Shown piece by piece: positions 29,759-37,673 of a stretch of DNA of 64,000 nt (position 1 is its first letter; each line of letters begins with the position of its first letter). The position numbers and the translations under genes were made by a program. This DNA comes from Colwellia sp. (GTDB lineage Bacteria; Pseudomonadota; Gammaproteobacteria; Enterobacterales; Alteromonadaceae). Below the pieces are notes generated by a model that was given only the letters and a program-made list of their open reading frames with translations, did no database searches and was not told the origin of the DNA. The DNA lies in assembly GCA_029938115.1 (NCBI GenBank), contig JAPYOP010000002.1, positions 6,216 through 70,215 of the forward strand, read 5' to 3'.

Positions 29759-30469
29759 TTAATGTATAAATGCTTTTGGTGTAACACTATAATATTGTTT
29801 GAATTTTCGACAAAAAGCAGATTGGCCTTGATAACCACAAAGCTCTGACACTATGCTAATAGGCGTATCAGTATGAGTTATAAGTGCTTTGGCCTTTTCC
29901 ATTCGCAACTTCGTTAAGTATTGTTGGCAGGTAAGTCCTGTACTGTCTTTAAATATTTTTTTAAATTGAGTGACACTTAAACAAGCATGCTTAGCAAGCG
30001 CTTGATTCAAGTGTGTTTTACTGACATCTTGCGTAATAATACTGATAACTTTTTCTATGCGCTTATCTACTTTTTGTGACAATGGTTGTAGCGCAAGTAA
30101 TTGATAGAATAGATCAAACATCATTGATTCAAGATGTTGATTTACTTGGCTGTTTAATTGACTCTCAACAAACTGAATAAAAGAAAATAGAGGGATATCT
30201 ATTGAAACTTTTTCACTAGCTGAGCCGTTAATATTATCAGGCAGAACATCTATATCAACCACAATAAAGCGTGCATTTTCATTTGCATGAAAAGTATGTT
30301 TTTGTCCTGCTTTAATGATTACACAATCACCTACGCTAACAAGCCCAGTAAACTTTCCCACATGAATTTCAATGGTGCCCTGCAACGGCAAGACAAGTTG
30401 ATGATAGTCGTGAAAGTGACTACGCATTTGATTAGTGTATGAACGTATAGAAATTCGATTAGTCGACAA
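29759..30469 (-). CDS. AraC-family transcriptional regulator
   Basis: A 236-residue regulator with an N-terminal cupin-like ligand domain (HFHDYHQLVLPLQGTIEIHV, then GKFTG, about residues 18-42) and a C-terminal double helix-turn-helix (about 140-236; AKHACLSVTQFKKIFKDSTG, then PISIVSELCGYQGQSAFCRK). By position it may control the exporter and permease downstream, or the convergent Rieske gene. No operator was identified. Confidence 0.9.
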   Translation of the reverse strand: MSTNRISIRSYTNQMRSHFHDYHQLVLPLQGTIEIHVGKFTGLVSVGDCVIIKAGQKHTFHANENARFIVVDIDVLPDNINGSASEKVSIDIPLFSFIQFVESQLNSQVNQHLESMMFDLFYQLLALQPLSQKVDKRIEKVISIITQDVSKTHLNQALAKHACLSVTQFKKIFKDSTGLTCQQYLTKLRMEKAKALITHTDTPISIVSELCGYQGQSAFCRKFKQYYSVTPKAFIH

Positions 30470-30585
30470 TATTACTACCTTAAAGATGATTTATTTACTG
30501 GGCTATCAATTACCAAATACTATTGTTCAGTCAATTTTTAGGGGTTTTTATCATTGTTTTTTTGTCGATTAACTTTTATTAGCTG

Positions 30586-31971
30586 CTAATTGACTTCTGC
30601 TACCGACATTGCTTCGATATTAACTATTTCGCTACGATTCAAAGTAATCTTAAAACGCTGCAAATGCTCCCCTTGTTTATCTATATTACGAAGAATAAGG
30701 TTTATTTGGTAGCGACGCTCAACAGCTTGACTCGATATTTTTTGCCCATCTAAATTATATAAACGACCTGCCCCTTTTTTCAAAAATCGCACAAAAGGCG
30801 TTAAATTGAAAAACATTTGTTGTTGAATTTCGTCATAGCCAGGTAAAAATTCTTTGGCCAGTACCTTATTGTCACAACGAAAATGAAATAAACGTGCCGC
30901 TTGCTTATTCTGTTGTCTCCGCTGCTGAAGCAATTCATTCACCGTTTTGGGCAGGTCTTTACTACTTATATACTCTAACCAAAGCGTTTGACTTAAAATG
31001 CGTTTTTTATTAACACTGTGTCGGAATAAGTTTTGCCACTTAGGTCGACCTTTTTGAATTTTTCGCCAAATAAGACTAGTCAAATCTTCTTTGAATGTTT
31101 CCCTTAACCCATAAATTACGCCCAAGAAGGCAATGAGTGCGACAGTAACTTCCGTAAAACTTGAACGGGCATTTAGCACTAACACCATCACAAAGGCCAT
31201 AATCACCGCAGTAACACCACCTCGGACCAAGCGTTTCAAATTTAAATCTAAATAACGAGTTTGTTTTTTAAAAACAACACCATACTCAATTAAGCGCTGT
31301 AACAATCGCATTTTATTGGTAATGCGATTAGGATCATCAAGCGTAACTTGCGAATTATATTTACAATCAATGCGGTAATTATTTTCATCTCGACAAACAG
31401 CAAGTAAAAACTCTCGCTCAACAGAGAAGTCACTACTTTTAGGGCCTTTTGTTAGTAACTTTAAGAAAGATTGTTCAATATGCCAACTAAGATAATTATC
31501 TGCATTTTCAAAAAAAGAGCTCAATTTACTGTTAGGCGGTGTATAACGACGCAGCTTTTTAACTAAACTAGCTATTTGTTCTACCAACTCAATTGCTGCA
31601 GGGTAAAACTCTTCAGCACTTTTAAGTTTAAGTGTTTGCTTTATATCAGCATCAAGGGCGATTCTTAACTGGTATGAGAATAAATTAAGGTTCAAACGAT
31701 AATCACTTTCTTCCCCTTTATTCTCTTGGTCAAAACGTTGACTAATAAAACGACTTCTAACTAAGGGAAGGTGCAGTTGATCAGAGTAATAAGCGCTGTG
31801 GCTTTTGATATTACTATAAAAATAATCCTCTGCATTCAATGTACTCGGGTTTATGCCCATTTCAACAGGCAAAGAAAAATATAGATCAATACGCTGCTGA
31901 TCTTGAGGAAGCAACTGATGACTGATTTTAAATGATAAATTTTCATCTTGAGCCAGTTTGACTTTTCTCAC
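30586..31971 (-). CDS. Uncharacterised protein with two central membrane segments
   Basis: A 461-residue protein that I do not assign to any family of known function. It has a long soluble N-terminal part (1-245), two adjacent membrane helices (about 250-290: GGVTAVIMAFVMVLVLN, then VTVALIAFLGVIYGLRE) and a basic soluble C-terminal part. The short loop between the helices means both large domains are on the same side, presumably the cytoplasm. A HFRC and a CKY cysteine occur, but no metal motif. It stands alone on the minus strand between the AraC-family and NagX-like genes. Confidence 0.7.
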   Translation of the reverse strand: MRKVKLAQDENLSFKISHQLLPQDQQRIDLYFSLPVEMGINPSTLNAEDYFYSNIKSHSAYYSDQLHLPLVRSRFISQRFDQENKGEESDYRLNLNLFSYQLRIALDADIKQTLKLKSAEEFYPAAIELVEQIASLVKKLRRYTPPNSKLSSFFENADNYLSWHIEQSFLKLLTKGPKSSDFSVEREFLLAVCRDENNYRIDCKYNSQVTLDDPNRITNKMRLLQRLIEYGVVFKKQTRYLDLNLKRLVRGGVTAVIMAFVMVLVLNARSSFTEVTVALIAFLGVIYGLRETFKEDLTSLIWRKIQKGRPKWQNLFRHSVNKKRILSQTLWLEYISSKDLPKTVNELLQQRRQQNKQAARLFHFRCDNKVLAKEFLPGYDEIQQQMFFNLTPFVRFLKKGAGRLYNLDGQKISSQAVERRYQINLILRNIDKQGEHLQRFKITLNRSEIVNIEAMSVAEVN

Positions 31972-32105
31972 GCTCTATCACTACTCCTTTTTAAAGCATT
32001 ACATCCCTAATCATAGCAATAAAGTACTGATTCATTCAGCTTAATTTGTTAGAGCACTGCTTTAATTACTCACTTTATTCGGTTTTTCATCACTTAATTA
32101 GTACA

Positions 32106-33182
32106 CTAAATTTTTATAAATATTTTACGTTGGTATAATTTTAAAGACACAAACCAAAACAAAACAACATGACTAAAAGCGAACAAGAATGATGCTAATA
32201 TTGGGTTAGCAAACAAGGTGAATTGTTGATATAACCAACCATACAAGCTGCTATCGCCAACGGGAATAGTTAAATATACGGTAACGAATAAAAAAGATAA
32301 AACATAAACAAATAAAGGATTTGTGCCATACACAAGCAGCGGAGACACTAATTTCTCTTGTCCTTTTATATCAATCAGCCAGACAAAAGCCGCTAATAAA
32401 AGACAAGCAAAACCAGTGGTATAAATGACATAAGAGCTTGTCCATAACGATTTATTGATAGGTAAAAACACACTCCACAAAGCACCAAAACCAATGGCTA
32501 ACCCGCCAATAATGATAAGTTTAATCACACTAGCGTTTTTATCTTTTATGCTAGTTAAATAACGTGTTAACTCAAAACCTAACAACATATTTACTACGGC
32601 TGGAATAGTACTTAGTAACCCTTCAGGCTCAAAGCTTACTCCACGCATAGAATACATATGATTTGCGCCTAAAATACTTAAATCAAGCTGACGGATAATG
32701 TTGCCTTCTATGGTTAAACCTACCTCACCAACACTGAGTAGAATTACCCAATAGGCTAGTAAGATAACTGCTGAGACAATGAAAATACCGCGACGATTTA
32801 GCAGTAGCACTAAGCTTGCCGCAATCGCATAAGCAATACCAATCCGCTGTAACACGCCCATAATTCGCCATTCTTCAACAGGAGTATTGAACGGAATAAT
32901 ATTGAGCATAAATCCAATAAAAAACATGATAAAACCACGTTTTATAATTCTTACAAACTGCTCAGGAGCAGCCGAAAAATCACTCTTTTTGAATGAAAAA
33001 AACATTGCTGAGCCGATAATAAACAAGAAAAATGGAAAGACTAAATCTGTTGGGGTGGCACCATGCCATTCAGCATGTAATAAAGGCGTATAAACATGCC
33101 CCCAAGAACCTGGTGTATTGACCAAAATCATTAAAGCGATGGTGATGCCTCTAAAGGCATCAAGAGCAAGGTAGCGAGTCAT
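32106..33182 (-). CDS. NagX-like membrane acyltransferase (HGSNAT/DUF5009-type)
   Basis: A polytopic protein of the COG4299 type, related to heparan-alpha-glucosaminide N-acetyltransferase. It has about ten membrane helices. Typical motifs are the N-terminal RYLALDAFRGITIALMILVN, the HAEWHGATPTDLVFPFFLFI stretch with the conserved His and Asp, and the GVLQRIGIAYAIAA region. Marine relatives are called NagX and sit in chitin or GlcNAc gene clusters; no such genes are seen here, so the substrate is open. I start at the ATG at 33182 preceded by GGAA; the frame continues 12 bases to a TTG. Confidence 0.85.
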   Translation of the reverse strand: MTRYLALDAFRGITIALMILVNTPGSWGHVYTPLLHAEWHGATPTDLVFPFFLFIIGSAMFFSFKKSDFSAAPEQFVRIIKRGFIMFFIGFMLNIIPFNTPVEEWRIMGVLQRIGIAYAIAASLVLLLNRRGIFIVSAVILLAYWVILLSVGEVGLTIEGNIIRQLDLSILGANHMYSMRGVSFEPEGLLSTIPAVVNMLLGFELTRYLTSIKDKNASVIKLIIIGGLAIGFGALWSVFLPINKSLWTSSYVIYTTGFACLLLAAFVWLIDIKGQEKLVSPLLVYGTNPLFVYVLSFLFVTVYLTIPVGDSSLYGWLYQQFTLFANPILASFLFAFSHVVLFWFVSLKLYQRKIFIKI

Positions 33183-33225
33183 AATAATTTCCAAAAACTA
33201 AAAACCAGCGCAAAATGACAGCGCT

Positions 33226-33249
33226 ATCATTTATAATAATGTAAATGAT
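33226..33249. promoter_or_regulatory. Inverted repeat in the nagX-like/zur divergent gap
   Basis: ATCATTTA and TAAATGAT form perfect 8-base arms around an 8-base AT-rich spacer, between the divergent acyltransferase and zur genes. The size suits a dimeric repressor. It does not match the usual Zur box, so the regulator is unknown. Confidence 0.4.
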
Positions 33250-33349
33250 TTTAGTGCGAATGGCTAATAAAATTTATTTAGCAATAACAATAATGCTACA
33301 CTGGAAAAAGTTATAACTCCTACCCATTTTTAAACAAAAGACTAAATAA

Positions 33350-33808
33350 ATGACCTCAGCAGATCTAACTGAATCGTCTTCAGCCGGTTTATTATTACAA
33401 GCTCAACAAGTATGCAAAAATAAAGGCGCTCGTCTTACCAAAACACGAGAGCAAGTATTTTTACTGCTTGCTAAACATGAAGGTGCAGTTGGGGCTTATG
33501 ACTTATTAGCTGAGCTAAAATTATTAGATTCTGCAGCAAAACCGGCAACTATTTATCGTGCGTTAGATTTTTTATCTAAACAAGGCTTTGTTCATAAAAT
33601 TGAATCAATTAATGCCTTTGTAATGTGCCATCACTTTGGCGATTGCAATCATCCCGTACAGTTGCTTATTTGTGATGAATGTGGCCATGTTGAAGAAATA
33701 CAGTCGAATAATTTTGATTTAGCGCTGCGCTCAATGGCAGACACAAGTGGCTTTACTATTAGCCATCAAATAGTTGAAGCCCATGGAAGTTGTAGCGCCT
33801 GTCAGTAG
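33350..33808 (+). CDS. zur: Zinc uptake regulator Zur (Fur family)
   Basis: A 152-residue Fur-family repressor. The winged helix is at about 20-85 (RLTKTREQVFLLLAKHEGAV, then KPATIYRALDFLSKQGFVHK). The structural zinc site is C108 and C111 (ICDECGH) with C148 and C151 (CSACQ). C93, H94, H95 and C99 (MCHHFGDC) lie in the regulatory-site region. The sequence around HPVQLLICDECG is characteristic of Zur rather than Fur, which lacks this arrangement. It is expected to repress zinc uptake genes when zinc is sufficient. It is monocistronic here. Confidence 0.9.
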   Translation: MTSADLTESSSAGLLLQAQQVCKNKGARLTKTREQVFLLLAKHEGAVGAYDLLAELKLLDSAAKPATIYRALDFLSKQGFVHKIESINAFVMCHHFGDCNHPVQLLICDECGHVEEIQSNNFDLALRSMADTSGFTISHQIVEAHGSCSACQ

Positions 33809-34120
33809 ACACTACAAATGTATTTGGGAATGACAAGCTTGGCATTGTTTATTTGGTGCATACCTACCTGTGACATTATTGGCGTAAGCCGCAGTAGAAA
33901 ACACTACATTAACATATCCTAATATACAAAGGGAAATCTATAACATCATAATTAAATTTTGCATCCATGTTTTTTGACATCGCCTTTAATCTCAAATTCC
34001 CCTCCATTAATCGCAAAATGTCTCATTCTAGATTCACAATAACGGAGTTAATGTGATATAAAGAAAAGTTCTACGTTATATACAAAATTACATATAAACC
34101 CCACCTAACTTTGGAAGGCC
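33809..34120. other. Intergenic region upstream of the M1 peptidase gene
   Basis: About 310 bases between zur and the M1 aminopeptidase gene. GGAAGG just before the ATG at 34121 is a usable ribosome binding site. I saw no terminator hairpin, operator or small gene that I would defend. Confidence 0.6.
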
Positions 34121-36487
34121 ATGAAATATTCATTCTCGACAGCACTCATTTGTCTATCTGTTGCTTTGACCAGTAACTTATTCAGTACAAATGTCCAAGC
34201 TAAAAATACCATTGCTAGTGACAAGTTTCGTCAACTAGAAGAAGTTTTACCAACACCAAACGTATATCGAACAGCTTCAGGTGCACCAGGACACAAGTAT
34301 TGGCAGCAGCAAGTTGATTATGATATTGAAATTAAAATTGACGATAAAACTCAACAACTAACGGGTTCTGAAACATTAAGTTATCAAAATAACTCACCTG
34401 ACACTTTACGTTATATCTGGTTGCAGCTTGATCAAAATAAACTAACACGTAACTCTGATTCAAAATTAGCTCAATCTAAATCATCGCTGATAAAAGAAAC
34501 CTTTAGTAGCGTGAGGAACATGATTGAAAAGCCTAAATTCGATGGCGGCTATAATATTACTAAAGTAACAGGTAGTAATGGTAAACCACTACATTATGTT
34601 ATTAATGGCACTATGCTACGTATTGATTTACCTAAAGCACTTAAATCAGGTGATGATACAGAATTTAATGTTGAGTGGAATTATCAATTACATGAACAAA
34701 AAGTATTAGGTGGCCGCTCAGGTTACGAATATTTTAAAGAAGACGATAATTATTTATATGAAGTAGCAAGCTGGTTTCCTCGTGCTGTTGCTTATTACGA
34801 CGTAATGGGCTGGCAAAACAAGCAGTTTTTAGGCAGTGGCGAATTCACTTTAGAATTTGGTGATTACGATGTAAAAATTACGGTTCCAAGCGACCACATT
34901 GTTGCATCGACCGGTGTACTGCAAAACCCTAAGAAAGTATTAACCAAAACTCAACGTAATCGCTTAAAGAAAGCAAAAACAGCGAAGAAACCTGTGCTGA
35001 TTGTTACTGTTGAAGAAGCGCTTGAAAATGAAAAATCTCGCTCAGAAAAAACAAAAACTTGGCATTTTAAAGCTAAAAATGTTCGCGATTTTGCTTTTGC
35101 TTCAAGTAGAAAATTCATCTGGGATGCACAAGGTTATCAACATGGCGGCAGCAACACCATGGCAATGTCATACTACCCTAACGAAGGTAATCCATTATGG
35201 GAAAAGTACTCTACTGAAGCGATTATCCATACAATGGAACAATACAGTAAATATACTTTTGACTACCCATACCCTGTTTCAATATCAGTAAATGGCCCTG
35301 TAGGTGGCATGGAATATCCTATGATCACTTTCAATGGCCCGCGCCCTACATTAGATAAGAAAACTGGTGATAAAACCTATTCTCGTCGGACAAAATACGG
35401 TTTAGTTGGCGTAATCATCCACGAAGTTGGTCATAACTATTTCCCAATGATAGTTAACTCTGATGAACGTCAATGGACTTGGATGGACGAAGGTTTAAAT
35501 ACTTTCTTGCAGTTTTTAGCAGAGCAAGCATGGGAAGAAGGTTATCCTTCTCGCCGTGGCGATGCGGCAAATATCACCAGCTACATGAAAAGTAATAACC
35601 AAGTACCTATCATGACTAACTCTGAATCTATTTTACAATTTGGCAACAATGCATACGGGAAACCCGCAACAGCATTAAACATATTACGCGAAACTATTAT
35701 GGGTCGTGAATTATTTGATTTTGCTTTTAAAGAGTATGCACAGCGTTGGAAGTTTAAACGCCCTACGCCTGCTGATTTCTTCCGTACTATGGAAGATGCT
35801 TCAGCTGTTGATTTAGATTGGTTCTTCCGTGGTTGGTTCTACACCACAGATCATGTTGATATAGCTTTGGGTAACATTCATCTTTACACTGCCGATAGCC
35901 AAAACCCTGATACTGAAGAGGCTTGGTTACGTGCCTTAGATAACGAAAAGCCTGAATATATTTCTAGTCTAATGAATAAAGGTCAATGGCTTCGTACCCA
36001 AGACAAACCTGAATTACTAGATTTTTATAACGAACACGACAAATTCACTGCGACTAATGCCGCACGTAATACCTATAATTCAAGTAATAAAAAACTTGAG
36101 CAATGGCAAAAGGATTTACTACTTAATCAAAGTAATTTTTACGTGATTGATTTTGAAAATAAAGGCGGTTTAGTGATGCCAATTATTTTGGATATCACCT
36201 ACGCTGACGGCAGTACTGAGCATATGAATATTCCTGCCCAAATCTGGCGTAAAAACTCAAAGAAAGCCTCAAAACTGTTAATTCGTGACAAAGAAATTAC
36301 GGCGTTAGCAATCGATGCAAAATGGGAAACTGCTGATGTAAATGTAAATAACAATTACTGGCCAGCTCGTCCTATTAAATCTCGTTTCGAGCTTTACAAG
36401 CGTAAGAAAAAAGACATGATGCGTGATTACAATAAAAAATTGAAATCAGCTGACGATGAAGGAAATAAAGAAAATGCAGACGACTAA
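34121..36487 (+). CDS. Secreted M1-family metallopeptidase
   Basis: A 788-residue exported aminopeptidase-like enzyme. It begins with a signal peptide (MKYSFSTALICLSVALTSNL, cleavage after NVQA). The M1 beta-sandwich follows, then the thermolysin-like domain with GGMEYP (the exopeptidase GxMEN-type motif in altered form) and the zinc site H434-E435-V-G-H438 with E457 19 residues on. The MDEGLNTF helix is intact, so the enzyme should be active. The C-terminal third contains a lysine-rich tail. The stop overlaps the ATG of the DUF6702 gene by one base. Confidence 0.92.
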   Translation: MKYSFSTALICLSVALTSNLFSTNVQAKNTIASDKFRQLEEVLPTPNVYRTASGAPGHKYWQQQVDYDIEIKIDDKTQQLTGSETLSYQNNSPDTLRYIWLQLDQNKLTRNSDSKLAQSKSSLIKETFSSVRNMIEKPKFDGGYNITKVTGSNGKPLHYVINGTMLRIDLPKALKSGDDTEFNVEWNYQLHEQKVLGGRSGYEYFKEDDNYLYEVASWFPRAVAYYDVMGWQNKQFLGSGEFTLEFGDYDVKITVPSDHIVASTGVLQNPKKVLTKTQRNRLKKAKTAKKPVLIVTVEEALENEKSRSEKTKTWHFKAKNVRDFAFASSRKFIWDAQGYQHGGSNTMAMSYYPNEGNPLWEKYSTEAIIHTMEQYSKYTFDYPYPVSISVNGPVGGMEYPMITFNGPRPTLDKKTGDKTYSRRTKYGLVGVIIHEVGHNYFPMIVNSDERQWTWMDEGLNTFLQFLAEQAWEEGYPSRRGDAANITSYMKSNNQVPIMTNSESILQFGNNAYGKPATALNILRETIMGRELFDFAFKEYAQRWKFKRPTPADFFRTMEDASAVDLDWFFRGWFYTTDHVDIALGNIHLYTADSQNPDTEEAWLRALDNEKPEYISSLMNKGQWLRTQDKPELLDFYNEHDKFTATNAARNTYNSSNKKLEQWQKDLLLNQSNFYVIDFENKGGLVMPIILDITYADGSTEHMNIPAQIWRKNSKKASKLLIRDKEITALAIDAKWETADVNVNNNYWPARPIKSRFELYKRKKKDMMRDYNKKLKSADDEGNKENADD

Positions 36488-37011
36488 TGTTTGCACTCTT
36501 TAATTCTTTATTTAATAAAATACTATTCAGTGTTCTATTAGTTGGGGTAGCAGCATCAGCTGCTGCCCATACCTATTTTTTTGGTGTAACTGATCTAACC
36601 ATCAATAAAGCAAGTAAACATATTGAAGTAATTCATCAGTTTACTGCCCATGACATTGAAAATACTATTGCTGAAAGAAACCAAATTCATTTCTCACCTG
36701 AACACCCTCAGTATGATGAATTAGTACAAAGTTATATAGAGAAACATTTTAGTTTACAAAGAGATAACAAGGTCATTAAAATGACTTGGATTGGTTTTGA
36801 AGTCATAAGAGGACAACTTTATGCATATCAAGAAAGCATTACAGTAAACTATTTGACTAATTTAGTGGTAAAAAATACAATACTCGTCGATACTTATGCT
36901 AAACAAGTAAACACTGTAAACTATCAAGACTTTAACTCAATAGAAAAAATTCAAGGTAGTTTAACTTTTGATTTTTCATCAAAAGTCGCAGTTGTTATGA
37001 GTAATAAATAG
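36487..37011 (+). CDS. DUF6702-type exported protein
   Basis: A 174-residue protein with an N-terminal signal peptide or anchor (FNKILFSVLLVGVAASAAAH) and a beta-rich domain containing the HTYFFGVTDLTINKASKHIE start typical of DUF6702. Its start codon overlaps the M1 peptidase stop (TAATG), so the two are translationally coupled and probably act together in the periplasm or outer membrane. The function of the family is unknown. Confidence 0.8.
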   Translation: MFALFNSLFNKILFSVLLVGVAASAAAHTYFFGVTDLTINKASKHIEVIHQFTAHDIENTIAERNQIHFSPEHPQYDELVQSYIEKHFSLQRDNKVIKMTWIGFEVIRGQLYAYQESITVNYLTNLVVKNTILVDTYAKQVNTVNYQDFNSIEKIQGSLTFDFSSKVAVVMSNK

Positions 37012-37108
37012 ATACTAATATAAAAATAATTAACATAGTTTGATTTACATTTGTTTCAGAAGTGTGCAAAATCAAAGTATTACAAATAGCTAAGGCTCGG
37101 AAGGCTTC

Positions 37109-37573
37109 ATGAGAGTAGAGTTCATCAACCCATTTTTATCATCAATGCTTAACGTCATGTCTACAATGGCTCAAATGGAATTAGTACCCGAAAAACCTAA
37201 ATTAAAAAAAGATGAAGTAGCGAAGGGTGATGTATCAGGCTTAATTGGTATGGTCAGCCCTGAAACTAAAGGTTCTCTTTCTATCACTTTTGATGCCCCT
37301 TTAGCATTAGCAACAATGAAAGGCATGGTTGGTGAAGCACCTGACGTAGTTAATGAAGAAATTACTGATTTAATCGGTGAGATAACCAATATGGTCACAG
37401 GTGGTGCCAAACGTATGCTGAGTGAAAAAGGCATTGAGTTTGATATGGCTACCCCGATTGTTGTTTCTGGTCCAAGTCATGCTATTCATCATAAATCGAA
37501 AGGTCCTGTCGTTATTATTTCCCTTAAAGGTGATGCAGGCAGAGCTTATATCGAATTCTCTTTTGATGAATAA
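37109..37573 (+). CDS. CheX-like phosphatase, chemotaxis-associated
   Basis: A 154-residue protein of the CheX/CheC type. CheX dephosphorylates CheY-P. The family motif with acidic and Asn catalytic residues is seen in EITDLIGEITNMVTGGAKR (E and N in EITN). The protein begins MRVEFINPFLSSMLNVMSTM, as in CheX. No other chemotaxis genes are nearby, so it is an orphan that may act on a response regulator encoded elsewhere. Confidence 0.85.
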   Translation: MRVEFINPFLSSMLNVMSTMAQMELVPEKPKLKKDEVAKGDVSGLIGMVSPETKGSLSITFDAPLALATMKGMVGEAPDVVNEEITDLIGEITNMVTGGAKRMLSEKGIEFDMATPIVVSGPSHAIHHKSKGPVVIISLKGDAGRAYIEFSFDE

Positions 37574-37620
37574 ACGTTTGAGTTACTAGCTAGACAAGTT
37601 ACGAAAAGTATTAAATTTAC

Positions 37621-37651
37621 AAAAGGCACTATTGAAAAATAGTGCCTTTTT
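37621..37651. terminator. Bidirectional terminator between cheX and metE
   Basis: A 13-bp stem AAAAGGCACTATT / AATAGTGCCTTTT with a GAAA tetraloop and flanking A and T tracts serves both convergent genes. Confidence 0.9.
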
Positions 37652-37673
37652 AGATCTCAACCTAAATTAGCGG

